A stretch of 10,011 bases of DNA, from positions 1-10,011 of the forward strand of contig CAYRLW010000077.1 of the NCBI GenBank assembly GCA_964425215.1. Direction: 5' to 3'. Below are positions 1-5,504 of the stretch, in pieces. The translations under genes and the position numbers were made by a program. The notes below the pieces were generated by a model. The model had not been told where the DNA came from. It ran no database searches and saw nothing but the letters and a program-made list of their open reading frames with translations. This stretch comes from CAYRLW01 sp964425215 (lineage in GTDB: Bacteria > Spirochaetota > Spirochaetia > Treponematales > Breznakiellaceae). How positions within the stretch are numbered: position 1 is the first letter of the stretch; every line of letters starts with the position of its first letter.

Positions 1-108
1 AACTAACCCAAGGTCTCTGGTCGCCGCTGGATGAAAACTCAGGGGCACGTCACCCTGTTCGACGCCGTGCGCAGCCAGTGCCTGAGATCGAGATAGATCC
101 GAGGTCGT
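1..108. other. Left edge, no assignable gene
   Basis: No supported gene. All three forward frames run into stops early (TAA at 4-6, TGA at 32-34), except one frame that stays open to 299 but is rich in Ser, Pro and Arg and looks like noncoding translation. The C-terminus of a gene lying to the left could end in the first 35 bases, but nothing in the few residues visible identifies it. Confidence 0.4.
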
Positions 109-312
109 CTAGCGAAGTCGGTAGTCGATCACCTCGCCATCGATCGCAAATCCGTGGGCTCGAGCCCGCCGGGCCGCGCTCTCAGCCGACGCCATCATGT
201 GATCTGGTCGGCGCCGGGGGCGACCGTTCACCAACGGTGCAAACTCAAACCAAGTGCGTAGGCCTCCTCCTCGAGCCTCCGACACCAAGCGTAGAATGAC
301 GGCGTTCTTCAT
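109..312 (-). CDS. Small hypothetical protein (67 aa)
   Basis: Unrecognised 67-residue basic protein. I place the start at the ATG at 312 because a strong purine-rich ribosome site (AGGGAGGGG) sits about 8 nt before it. An in-frame ATG 30 nt further upstream lacks such a site. The N-terminus (MKNAVILRLVSEARGG) followed by a Trp-Phe-Glu-Phe strand and a helix rich in Ala and Arg suggests a small alpha/beta fold. There is no signal peptide or membrane segment. It is transcribed away from the lysis cassette, and a possible leftward promoter lies at 357-385. Protein-like composition in this frame compared with the forward frame supports coding, but no family is recognised. Confidence 0.5.
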   Translation of the reverse strand: MKNAVILRLVSEARGGGLRTWFEFAPLVNGRPRRRPDHMMASAESAARRARAHGFAIDGEVIDYRLR

Positions 313-340
313 TCGCGCGGCCCCTCCCTGAGCCAGGTTC

Positions 341-370
341 ATGACGACCGACGTTCGTTATACGTAGAAT
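341..370 (+). promoter_or_regulatory. Possible rightward promoter of lysis cassette
   Basis: ATGACG (341-346), an 18-nt spacer, and TAGAAT (365-370) lie about 34 nt before the endolysin start. The two boxes overlap the possible leftward promoter on the other strand, so the two transcription units may compete. The match is moderate, and late phage genes are often read from a distant promoter instead. Confidence 0.3.
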
Positions 371-385
371 TACCCACCCCCACAA
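357..385 (-). promoter_or_regulatory. Possible leftward sigma70-like promoter
   Basis: On the minus strand, TTGTGG (380-385) is separated by 17 nt from TATAAC (357-362), which matches the -10 consensus at five of six bases. It would give a leader of roughly 40 nt for the gene starting at 312. The -35 match is weak. Confidence 0.35.
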
Positions 386-403
386 TCTGAACTGGAGACG
401 GCC

Positions 404-1171
404 ATGTCACGCGCGGCCCTGTTCGCTGACGTGCGCAAGCACGCGCCCGATGGAAAACTACTCGATGCTCATGTCCCGCTGATCAACGCGGTGGCGGACG
501 CCTTCGGCCTGCCCCCGGCAGCCAACGACCGAGTTCAGACCGATCTGACCGCTAAGGACTTCGCCGACGCTGCGGCGGAGCTCGGCTGTTCGGTCGCGCA
601 GATCCGCGCCGTGTTCGAAGTCGAGGCCTCCGGCGCAGGCTGGTTCACCGACGTGCGCGGCGACATCCTGGCGCTTGACGGCCCCGGCGGCTTTCTCGAC
701 GGCTCGTCGCTGCCCAAGATCCTGTTCGAGGCTCATGTTTTCGACAAGGAGACGGGCGGACGGTTCCGCGCCTCGCACCCCAACCTGTCGGCGGCGCGCT
801 GGAACAAGGCGCTCTATGTCGGCGGCCAGGGCGAATACGAACGCCTGCACCGCGCCATGCAGCTGGACGCCCGTGCTGCACTGCGCTCTGCATCTTGGGG
901 CGCGCCGCAGATCATGGGCTTCAATCACAAGCTTGCGGGCTTCGACACAGTCGAGGCCTTTGTCGAGGCAATGAAGACCGGCGCCCGCGCGCACCTGATG
1001 GCCTTCGTCGCCTTCGTGAAGGCCAGCGGCCTGACCGCAGCGCTGCGCCAGATCACCACCTATCACGCCAGCGCCGAGCCGTTCGCGCGGGGCTACAACG
1101 GCCCCGGCTACAAGGCGAACGAGTACCACGTCAAAATCGCTCGGGCGTTCGCGAAGTGGAGCGCGAAGTGA
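404..1171 (+). CDS. Phage endolysin, DUF3380-type N-acetylmuramidase
   Basis: Peptidoglycan-cleaving endolysin of 255 aa. The muramidase domain covers about residues 50-252. Its signatures are VFEVEASGAG at 70-79 (family form VESSGSG, with Glu74 the likely catalytic acid), PKILFEAHVF at 104-113, SASWGAPQIMGFN at 162-174, and YNGPGY at 231-236 near the C-terminus. Residues 1-48 form an N-terminal extension that could be a small helical module. There is no signal peptide or signal-anchor, so export needs a holin or other route, and no holin gene is adjacent. The ATG at 404 follows a GGAG motif. The stop overlaps the next gene start by 4 nt (GTGA), showing translational coupling to the spanin genes. 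A roughly 20-residue stretch between the catalytic Glu and the PKILFE motif looks longer than usual for the family. Family assignment is from motif recall. Confidence 0.9.
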   Translation: MSRAALFADVRKHAPDGKLLDAHVPLINAVADAFGLPPAANDRVQTDLTAKDFADAAAELGCSVAQIRAVFEVEASGAGWFTDVRGDILALDGPGGFLDGSSLPKILFEAHVFDKETGGRFRASHPNLSAARWNKALYVGGQGEYERLHRAMQLDARAALRSASWGAPQIMGFNHKLAGFDTVEAFVEAMKTGARAHLMAFVAFVKASGLTAALRQITTYHASAEPFARGYNGPGYKANEYHVKIARAFAKWSAK

Positions 1172-1542
1172 GCTTCCTCCGCAACCTCACCGCCACCGGC
1201 TGGCTGGCCGTCGCCATCCTCGCCTTGTCCCTCGCCCTGCTGAGCTGGTGCACCCTGGATGCCCGCAGGAACGCCGCCCAGGCCGTTCGGAAGGCTGATG
1301 CGGGCCAGACCATGGCCGAGGGCCGCACAGCCGCCGCAGGCGACGCCAGCGCCATCCGCGACCGCGCCGACGAGCGCACTTCTGAAATCGATGCAACCGT
1401 GAAGGACGGAACCGATGCGATACGCCATGCCCCTGACCGCGCTTCTGCTAACGCTGCCGCTCTGCGCAGCCTGTGCAGGATCGATCCAAGTCGCGATGCC
1501 CGCTGCCGGGTGCTCCTCCCTGATCCCGGCAAAGTGGGCTGA
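1168..1542 (+). CDS. Rz-like inner-membrane spanin
   Basis: Predicted i-spanin, 124 aa. The inferred role is fusion of inner and outer membranes in the last step of lysis, together with the lipoprotein encoded at 1415-1747. The start is GTG at 1168, overlapping the endolysin stop, with GGAG about 7 nt upstream. Residues 12-27 are a single hydrophobic N-terminal membrane segment. Residues 30-105 are a charged, Ala-rich helical stretch (Arg, Asp, Glu), as expected for the periplasmic coiled coil. There is a short C-terminal tail with two Cys residues. No sequence family is recognised. The call rests on topology, size, position after an endolysin and the nested lipoprotein gene. The main alternative is an unrelated single-span phage protein. 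Confidence 0.75.
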   Translation: MSFLRNLTATGWLAVAILALSLALLSWCTLDARRNAAQAVRKADAGQTMAEGRTAAAGDASAIRDRADERTSEIDATVKDGTDAIRHAPDRASANAAALRSLCRIDPSRDARCRVLLPDPGKVG

Positions 1543-1747
1543 TCCTGTTCCGTCCGCCGCCTTTCCGCAGGACAGCGCCGATGAACGGGATTGGCAGGTC
1601 TTCGGCGTGGAGCAGACCGGGCAACTGGCCAAGGCCAACGGGCGGTCGTCCGATGTCATCGCGGTCGTGAGGGCTTGCGAGGCTCGGGATCAGGCTGCAG
1701 TCCGACAGATCGAGCGTCCTTGGTGGCGACGGCTGATGCCGGGCTAG
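1415..1747 (+). CDS. Rz1-like outer-membrane lipoprotein spanin
   Basis: Predicted o-spanin, 110 aa, starting inside the i-spanin gene in the +1 frame and running about 205 nt beyond its end. This is an overlapped rather than fully embedded arrangement. Residues 1-19 are a lipoprotein-type signal peptide ending in LPLCAAC. Cys20 would be lipidated, although Cys rather than Leu at the -3 position is not ideal. The mature part has the SLIPAKW stretch followed by a helix rich in Asp, Glu, Ala and Arg, and a basic aromatic C-terminus (PWWRRLMPG). At 110 aa it is longer than classical Rz1 and resembles the larger Rz1-like proteins of alphaproteobacterial phages. A terminator follows at 1800-1831. 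Confidence 0.72.
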   Translation: MRYAMPLTALLLTLPLCAACAGSIQVAMPAAGCSSLIPAKWADPVPSAAFPQDSADERDWQVFGVEQTGQLAKANGRSSDVIAVVRACEARDQAAVRQIERPWWRRLMPG

Positions 1748-1799
1748 ATGCCCTCGACACTACCGACCCCTCGCGTCGAGCCGTCAGGCTCCGCTATCA

Positions 1800-1831
1800 G
1801 GCCCGCTCCGGTTCGCCGGGGCGGGCCTTTT
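1800..1831 (+). terminator. Intrinsic terminator of lysis cassette
   Basis: A 12-bp GC-rich stem (1800-1811 with 1816-1827, one G-U pair) closes a TTCG tetraloop and is followed directly by TTTT. It lies 53 nt after the o-spanin stop and points rightward. Confidence 0.88.
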
Positions 1832-1914
1832 GTCATCTACGGCACTGGCACGCCAACGGCCTTCGACACCGTGGTCCAACGGGAACCACTCCAGACATCC
1901 AGCGTATGCTCAGG

Positions 1915-2217
1915 ATGGAAAAATTCATCTTCGAGAGCGATGCAGGCCCCAACGGCTGCGCCCGCTGGACGGCAGAACTCAGATCGGTCCGAGAGGCGCA
2001 AATTCAAGCTGTAAGGACGCTGGGCGAGCTTCTTTCCCACGATGGGTCGGAGTTCTGGAAAGACGAGCCCGTTACCATGACGGTTTCGGACGGGAGCGGC
2101 CTCGTACTGTTTCGACTAGATCTAAGCGCCCTGAAAGCGGCCGCTATGGGATCCAGTGGGCTGGGGCATCAGGATAGGGAACCTGAATCCAACCTTGCGG
2201 ATTTAGAAAATGGATAG
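1915..2217 (+). CDS. DUF6894-like small protein (100 aa)
   Basis: Small protein resembling the DUF6894 family, which is common in alphaproteobacteria and has no known function. Residues 1-76 carry the family pattern: an N-terminal strand (MEKFIFESDAG), then the helix REAQIQAVRTLGELL, then FWKDEPVTMTVSDGSG leading to VLFRLDLSAL. Residues 77-100 are a polar tail. I chose ATG 1915 because the following residues match the family start; an in-frame ATG at 1906 would add three residues. Neither start has a strong ribosome site. The gene sits between two rightward terminators, so it needs its own promoter, probably in 1832-1900, where I see no clear consensus. The assignment is from motif recall and moderately secure. 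Confidence 0.68.
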   Translation: MEKFIFESDAGPNGCARWTAELRSVREAQIQAVRTLGELLSHDGSEFWKDEPVTMTVSDGSGLVLFRLDLSALKAAAMGSSGLGHQDREPESNLADLENG

Positions 2218-2248
2218 CCCTTTGCGGGACGCTCTCTCCATAACAGGA

Positions 2249-2280
2249 GACTCCCCGGCCTCACGGCCGGGGGGTCTTTT
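2249..2280 (+). terminator. Intrinsic terminator of DUF6894-like gene
   Basis: A 12-bp stem (2249-2260 with 2265-2276, one G-U pair) with a TCAC loop is followed by TTTT at 2277-2280. It ends the rightward block that starts with the lysis genes. Confidence 0.88.
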
Positions 2281-2367
2281 GCGTTGTACGTCTTAGGTGG
2301 GCTTCGCTGGGAGGCACTCACCGTCGTTGGTTGGTGAGGTCCGCGCGCCCTTGAGCCGCCGTGATAA

Positions 2368-2550
2368 TTACGTGATCCGATGTTCAGTGGACCGGGCGGA
2401 CATCGTCCGCCCGCGCTGCTTAGCTTCAACCCTGGCCGCCATATCGTTCCAGTATACAGCCTTGCCCAGCAGCTTGGCACGCTGGGCCTGGTCGCCCTCC
2501 GCCAGCGCATCCCTCAGGAAGGCATCAACTTTCTCGCGTAGGTTTTCCAT
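2368..2550 (-). CDS. Small helical hypothetical protein (60 aa)
   Basis: Unrecognised 60-residue protein. The ATG at 2550 is preceded by a perfect AAGGAG, although only 2 nt away. Residues 1-47 form one long amphipathic helical stretch (MENLREKVDAFLRDALAEGD then QAQRAKLLGKAVYWNDMAARV). The last dozen residues are basic and probably disordered. There are no Cys residues, membrane segments or signal peptide. It lies 79 nt downstream of the 2630-2848 gene on the same strand. A weak hairpin between them (2592-2606) may attenuate transcription. The rightward terminator at 2249-2280 faces its end. Confidence 0.55.
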   Translation of the reverse strand: MENLREKVDAFLRDALAEGDQAQRAKLLGKAVYWNDMAARVEAKQRGRTMSARSTEHRIT

Positions 2551-2591
2551 AACTCCTTGCCGTCGCCAGATTGTGCAATGTCAAAGAACAA

Positions 2592-2606
2592 CGGACTGAC
2601 TGTCCG
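2592..2606 (-). terminator. Weak leftward hairpin with T-rich tail
   Basis: On the minus strand, CGGAC and GTCCG form a 5-bp stem with a 5-nt loop, followed by TTGTTCTTT. It lies just past the end of the 2630-2848 gene. The stem is short, so partial termination at best. Confidence 0.3.
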
Positions 2607-2629
2607 GTTCCCGACACTTCTGGCGCAGT

Positions 2630-2848
2630 TTATCCGCCGAATGTAACCCGGCCGGGCGCGCTCTCAGCTATTCTGCAGAGATCATCCGTGGGCCGCATAG
2701 CCATCCCGTTAAGGGTCAGCGTAGCCCCATACCGCAACTCGCGGGCAATCTGGATCAGGTCCTCAACCGCCCGCGTGTCCGCATAAATTACCAGGCTGCC
2801 TCCGCAACGCGCGAGTTCGCAGAGCTCATCGACGGACCTACTTTGCAT
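2630..2848 (-). CDS. Small alpha/beta hypothetical protein (72 aa)
   Basis: Unrecognised 72-aa soluble protein. The ATG at 2848 has GAGGA 4-5 nt upstream. The sequence alternates predicted helices (SVDELCELARCG, TRAVEDLIQIARELRYG) with strands (GSLVIYAD, ATLTLNGM) and ends in RVTFGG, which suggests a compact alpha/beta fold. Cys residues at about 10, 15 and 58 are not spaced as a metal site. A good sigma70-like promoter (2881-2910) lies just upstream, with a leader of about 25 nt, so this gene can be expressed apart from the SRAP operon. Composition strongly favours this frame. Confidence 0.68.
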   Translation of the reverse strand: MQSRSVDELCELARCGGSLVIYADTRAVEDLIQIARELRYGATLTLNGMAMRPTDDLCRIAESAPGRVTFGG

Positions 2849-2880
2849 CGGTTCCTCGGGTTCTAACTGTTAGAGCAGCT

Positions 2881-2910
2881 ATTACAGCTAAGCAGTCTCG
2901 TGACCGTCAA
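2881..2910 (-). promoter_or_regulatory. Leftward sigma70-like promoter
   Basis: TTGACG (2905-2910, minus strand) and TGTAAT (2881-2886) are separated by 18 nt. Each box matches consensus at five of six positions. It is placed to transcribe 2630-2848 and perhaps 2368-2550. Confidence 0.55.
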
Positions 2911-2954
2911 GTCATCAAGCTGCGCTACTAGGTCGCTCCGTCTGGTTGCTGGCC

Positions 2955-3263
2955 TCAATTTATGGAGTGGCTGCTGTCGGCGGTGGCGGCAATCTCCATT
3001 CTGATGCCTTCCGCCATAGCCGCGACGGCTTGTTCCAAGTCGGCGGGATTCTTGTGGGGGTAGGCGCGCGGAGCCGCTTCCATGAAGGCCGACAGGAACA
3101 GTTCGACGACCTGATTGTCGTCGAGGTCTGCCCACTTCAGCTCCCGCTCTCGCATCCGCCGTTCGAGGATGACGCCGGTTGTCCGCAGGGCACTTCCGAG
3201 CGGGCCCTTTAGCTCCTCAGCAAACGCTTCCAGGTCTTCGAGGGTCCGCTCGTCTCGCTTCAT
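2955..3263 (-). CDS. Helical hypothetical protein (102 aa)
   Basis: Unrecognised 102-aa protein, predicted almost entirely alpha-helical and highly charged. It contains the stretches RTLEDLEAFAEELKG, VILERRMRERELKW, VVELFLSAFMEA and NPADLEQAVAAMAEGI. There is no signal peptide, membrane segment or Cys. The ATG at 3263 has only a weak purine tract upstream, which suggests translation coupled to the gene before it (46 nt away). It is probably the last gene of the SRAP transcript. The overlapping 2863-3135 reading frame on the same strand is an Arg- and Gly-rich shadow and is not a gene. Confidence 0.68.
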   Translation of the reverse strand: MKRDERTLEDLEAFAEELKGPLGSALRTTGVILERRMRERELKWADLDDNQVVELFLSAFMEAAPRAYPHKNPADLEQAVAAMAEGIRMEIAATADSSHSIN

Positions 3264-3309
3264 GACCAGAGCTTCTCACGGGCTTGGCGGAAGGGCAAAC
3301 GGCGCGCGG

Positions 3310-3582
3310 TCAGCTTCGAAGCATCAGATTCCGATACGGCGCGCCCCGATCCCCCGCCTCGGCGCGCGTCAGCAGCTTCGTCACCTGCGCCGAGCCGACG
3401 TGGATCTGTATGTCCCGGTGACGCAGCCCGTCATCCAGTCGCGCGCAAGTCGGGCGGACGTCAGACAGCACCTGGACCCAGTGGTTGCTCCCCACGGTGA
3501 TCAGGCCGGGCATCAGATCAGGGTTGTCGCCCGCGGCCAGTTGCATCGCGTCCAGGGCGTCGTCGAGTTCGGTCGGTGTCAT
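3310..3582 (-). CDS. Hypothetical protein downstream of SRAP (90 aa)
   Basis: Unrecognised 90-residue soluble protein, starting 25 nt after the SRAP stop codon. The N-terminus is a helix (TPTELDDALDAMQLAA), followed by a strand-rich middle (LITVGSNHWVQVLSDVRP, IQIHVGS) and a helical, basic C-terminus. There is no membrane segment. Two His residues and one Cys are present but form no recognised metal motif. The ribosome site is weak. Its position after the SRAP gene is suggestive of co-expression, but nothing in the sequence links it to DNA repair. Confidence 0.62.
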   Translation of the reverse strand: MTPTELDDALDAMQLAAGDNPDLMPGLITVGSNHWVQVLSDVRPTCARLDDGLRHRDIQIHVGSAQVTKLLTRAEAGDRGAPYRNLMLRS

Positions 3583-3607
3583 GACGGCGGTCTAGCTGAG
3601 TCGGCGG

Positions 3608-4309
3608 CTAGATGACCACCAACGCATCATCGGGCAGCGCGCGCTGAAGCTCCTTGGCGATCTCCCACGGCGCCGTCATCCACATCTCGATCTCTTCCGG
3701 CTCGGTCAGGATCACTGGCATGGCCTTTGGGTGCACCGACTTCACCGGCTCGCTGGGCTCGGTCGTCAGGAAGGCGAACAGGTCGCAGGTCACGCGGCCG
3801 TCCTTCACCTTGCGCACGCAGGTCCAGTCCTGGACGTGGACGCCGGCGAAGAAGGCGAGCGGTTCGGGATCATCGACGGCCAGCTTGAACCAGACCGGCT
3901 GATAGCGGCCCTCCGCATCCCTGCCCGGCTCGCTGAAGGCCGTGAACGGGACGAGGCAGCGGTTCTCAGGCTTCAGCCAGGGCTTCCAGTGCGAGGACGA
4001 CGTGTTGCGGACATTCGTGGTCCCGCTGTCGGGCTCCAGCTCTAGCAGCTTGGGGAAATCGACCTCTTTGCCCTTGGCCCGCAGCTTGTCGGCCCGCCTA
4101 GTTGCGGCGTCCATGAGCGCTTTTCGTGATGACGGCATCCCCCAGCGCGCGGCGGTCAGGATGCGCTCTTCGCCTTCCCAGCGGACGATGGGCGCCGCGT
4201 AGTCCGGGTAGATGTCCCGCGGCTCCATGTTGCCGACGTCAGAACGAATGGCTCGCGATAGGTCGAGGATCGCCTGGGGCCCGCTGCGCTGCCGGTAGAG
4301 GTTGCACAT
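3608..4309 (-). CDS. SRAP domain abasic-site protein (YedK/HMCES family)
   Basis: SOS response-associated peptidase-like protein, 233 aa, close to the usual family length. Members bind single-stranded DNA at abasic sites and form a covalent thiazolidine crosslink through Cys2, shielding the lesion until repair. The start is fixed by the requirement for Cys at position 2 (MCNLYRQ), which is met. Other signatures are TTNVRNTS at 97-104 (active-site Asn region), RCLVPFTAFSEPG at 117-129 (Glu127 as the family's conserved acid), FFAGVH at 153-158, and VHPKAMPVILTEPEE at 192-206 (His193). All catalytic positions appear intact. The gene follows the zinc-ribbon gene by 3 nt, so the two are translationally coupled. 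Phage copies probably protect replicating phage DNA; that is inference. Confidence 0.92.
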   Translation of the reverse strand: MCNLYRQRSGPQAILDLSRAIRSDVGNMEPRDIYPDYAAPIVRWEGEERILTAARWGMPSSRKALMDAATRRADKLRAKGKEVDFPKLLELEPDSGTTNVRNTSSSHWKPWLKPENRCLVPFTAFSEPGRDAEGRYQPVWFKLAVDDPEPLAFFAGVHVQDWTCVRKVKDGRVTCDLFAFLTTEPSEPVKSVHPKAMPVILTEPEEIEMWMTAPWEIAKELQRALPDDALVVI

Positions 4310-4312
4310 GCC

Positions 4313-4480
4313 TCAGAAACAGATGTCGCAGATGGGATGCTCGCGCGAGGCTACTTCGTGAGCAGGAACGTTTCGATGGCAATGGAGGCACGTCACCGTC
4401 AGCGGATTAGCAGTTGGCTGCCACTGCCGTTGGCGTCGGCGAGCTTCCGCTTCGCGTTCTTCGTCGGTAAAGCTGGACAT
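4313..4480 (-). CDS. Zinc-ribbon-like peptide coupled to SRAP (55 aa)
   Basis: A 55-aa protein with an N-terminal acidic/basic helix (SSFTDEEREAEARRRQRQW) and a C-terminal two-knuckle metal site: CLHC at 31-34 and CDIC at 51-54, 16 residues apart, with extra His residues between. This fits a small zinc ribbon. The ATG at 4480 is chosen because GGGAGGA lies 6 nt before it; an upstream in-frame ATG at 4510 would add ten residues containing that ribosome site. The SRAP start codon follows 3 nt after its stop. It could bind DNA or act as a partner for SRAP, but no family is recognised and no function is shown. Confidence 0.75.
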   Translation of the reverse strand: MSSFTDEEREAEARRRQRQWQPTANPLTVTCLHCHRNVPAHEVASREHPICDICF

Positions 4481-4556
4481 GATTATTCCTCCCATCGAGT
4501 AGCCTCTCACAGCAATCGGCGCTTGGGTAGTCGCGGAACCCGCCCACGACTATCGC

Positions 4557-4589
4557 CGTTCATCAATCTCAGTGCCGGCTGTATGAACG
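4557..4589. repeat. Inverted repeat upstream of zinc-ribbon/SRAP operon
   Basis: CGTTCAT (4557-4563) and its exact complement ATGAACG (4583-4589) are separated by 19 nt, 77-109 nt upstream of the zinc-ribbon start. It could be an operator or a stem. GTTCAT also occurs in the LexA-like box at 5505. It is not a GTTC-N7-GTTC direct repeat, so LexA binding is not predicted. Confidence 0.35.
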
Positions 4590-4632
4590 ATGGCCCGGCA
4601 ATTGGCGCCGCTCTTCGTGGACCCCTCTCCTT

Positions 4633-4664
4633 GCCCCCGACCTCTCAGGCGGGGGCTTCTTTCT
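4633..4664 (+). terminator. Rightward-oriented terminator without matching gene
   Basis: A 7-bp GC stem (4633-4639 with 4650-4656), extended by CCT/AGG after a bulge, is followed on the plus strand by TTCTTTCT. No plus-strand gene precedes it. On the minus strand the hairpin follows the 4666-4893 stop but lacks a U-tract, so leftward read-through into the SRAP genes is possible. Confidence 0.5.
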
Positions 4665-4665
4665 G

Positions 4666-4893
4666 TCAGTGATCGAAGGCGCCTTGCTCGATCAGTCCCT
4701 GAACTACTGTGTCCTCCAGTGACGCTGCGACCTCGCGGGCAAAGGCTCGCTGAGCCTCGTCCTCGCCGATGATCGTTCTGGGCTGGCCCGTTCGATGCGT
4801 TGACAGCTTGAACGAGACTTCCTTCTGCCGCCCGGCCAAGCGTTCGATCCGCTCCAGTTTCACGCCCGCCTGCGCTCGAACAAGCTTCTTCAT
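4666..4893 (-). CDS. Small basic/helical hypothetical protein (75 aa)
   Basis: Unrecognised 75-aa protein. I start it at ATG 4893 because a strong GGAGG lies 5 nt upstream; the reading frame is open further but without such a site. The N-terminus is basic (MKKLVRAQAGVKLERIERLAGRQKE), followed by a strand-like KEVSFKLSTHRTGQPRTIIG and an acidic helix (EDEAQRAFAREVAASLEDTV). There is no membrane segment or Cys. It is the third gene of the operon beginning at 5436, 13 nt after the preceding gene. The charge layout could suit nucleic-acid binding, which is speculative. Confidence 0.65.
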   Translation of the reverse strand: MKKLVRAQAGVKLERIERLAGRQKEVSFKLSTHRTGQPRTIIGEDEAQRAFAREVAASLEDTVVQGLIEQGAFDH

Positions 4894-4906
4894 GGCACCC
4901 TCCTGA

Positions 4907-5260
4907 TCAGGCGGATTCAGGACTGGCCGCAGGCTTTGGTTCCCCAGCCGGGCGATCATCCAGGTCGAAGCGGTACATGTGCGTAGACTCGCGCGGCTTG
5001 CCCGACCGATCAGCACCGGGAGCCAGGCCATCCAATGGGACGCCATCCCCAGGATAGGTCCACGCCATGCCCCCGGCTCCGCTCAGTTCCGCCCAGCACG
5101 CCTTCAGGGTGGCCGCCGCCGCCCAAAGCGGTAGGATTTGATCGCTGACCGGATTCAGGTTCGCGTGGATGCGGGTGACCCGCCGGTAGCAGTCCACCAA
5201 CTCGCGTAGATCAGCGGCGTCGATAGCCGACTTCTTCGACGCTCCCTTGTACCGGCTCAC
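4907..5260 (-). CDS. Hypothetical protein, GTG start (117 aa)
   Basis: Unrecognised 117-aa soluble protein. The GTG at 5260 overlaps the preceding gene's stop by 4 nt (GTGA), the same coupling as between endolysin and i-spanin; an upstream in-frame ATG at 5296 would overlap far more. Residues 1-65 are helical and start basic (SRYKGASKKSAIDAADL, then LVDCYRRVTRIHANL and WAAAATLKACWAEL). Residues 70-117 look extended, ending in a Pro/Ala/Glu-rich tail. The basic N-terminal helix recalls small DNA-binding phage proteins, but I cannot assign a family. Confidence 0.68.
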   Translation of the reverse strand: MSRYKGASKKSAIDAADLRELVDCYRRVTRIHANLNPVSDQILPLWAAAATLKACWAELSGAGGMAWTYPGDGVPLDGLAPGADRSGKPRESTHMYRFDLDDRPAGEPKPAASPESA

Positions 5261-5436
5261 GGCCGTTTTCCGGCTGGGTAAGACATGCCAGAGCACAAGC
5301 CCGCGATGAAAGCCCTGTGCGCCTCGCGGTTTGTCAGGATCGCTCTCGCCTGTTCATCGCTGATCCGGGCCGAAGCCATGCGCTCCATGAGCCGATGCTG
5401 TTCGACGGGACGAGCCGGGAATTGTTCATGCTGCAT
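5257..5436 (-). CDS. Small hypothetical protein, first gene of operon (59 aa)
   Basis: Unrecognised 59-residue protein. The ATG at 5436 follows GGAGG by 5 nt. The frame is open further upstream but lacks a better start. Residues 12-45 are helical (EQHRLMERMASARISDEQAR, then REAHRAFIAGLC). The C-terminus is short and basic. There is no signal peptide. It leads the operon 5436-4666 and lies 68 nt downstream of the candidate LexA box, so it may be damage-inducible. The stop codon overlaps the next gene's GTG. Confidence 0.62.
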   Translation of the reverse strand: MQHEQFPARPVEQHRLMERMASARISDEQARAILTNREAHRAFIAGLCSGMSYPAGKRP

Positions 5437-5504
5437 TTCATCCTCCAAGGTTGCCGACCCGGAATGACCTCTAAGGCGCCGATTACGGCCCCGCCTAGCG
5501 CAAT

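Noticed and set aside
458..1129. Long minus-strand frame (223 aa) opposite the endolysin
   Set aside because: It mirrors a well-supported muramidase gene, has Arg/Gly/Ala-rich shadow composition and no ribosome site.
1108..1659. Minus-strand frames opposite the spanin genes
   Set aside because: Antisense shadows of GC-rich coding sequence. The plus-strand frames have coupled starts, a membrane anchor and a lipobox.
1748..2014. Plus-strand frame directly after the o-spanin
   Set aside because: It runs through the terminator at 1800-1831 and overlaps the better DUF6894-like frame.
2863..3135. Minus-strand frame of 90 aa
   Set aside because: Rich in Arg, Gly and Ser, overlaps the promoter at 2881-2910 and the better frame 2955-3263.
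3115..3615. Plus-strand frame of 166 aa
   Set aside because: Arg- and Ser-rich shadow of two minus-strand genes, with no ribosome site.
3731..4045. Plus-strand frame opposite SRAP
   Set aside because: The SRAP protein on the other strand has all catalytic signatures; this is its antisense.
4557..4589. Inverted repeat as a LexA site
   Set aside because: The half-sites are inverted with 19 nt between, not the GTTC-N7-GTTC direct repeat.
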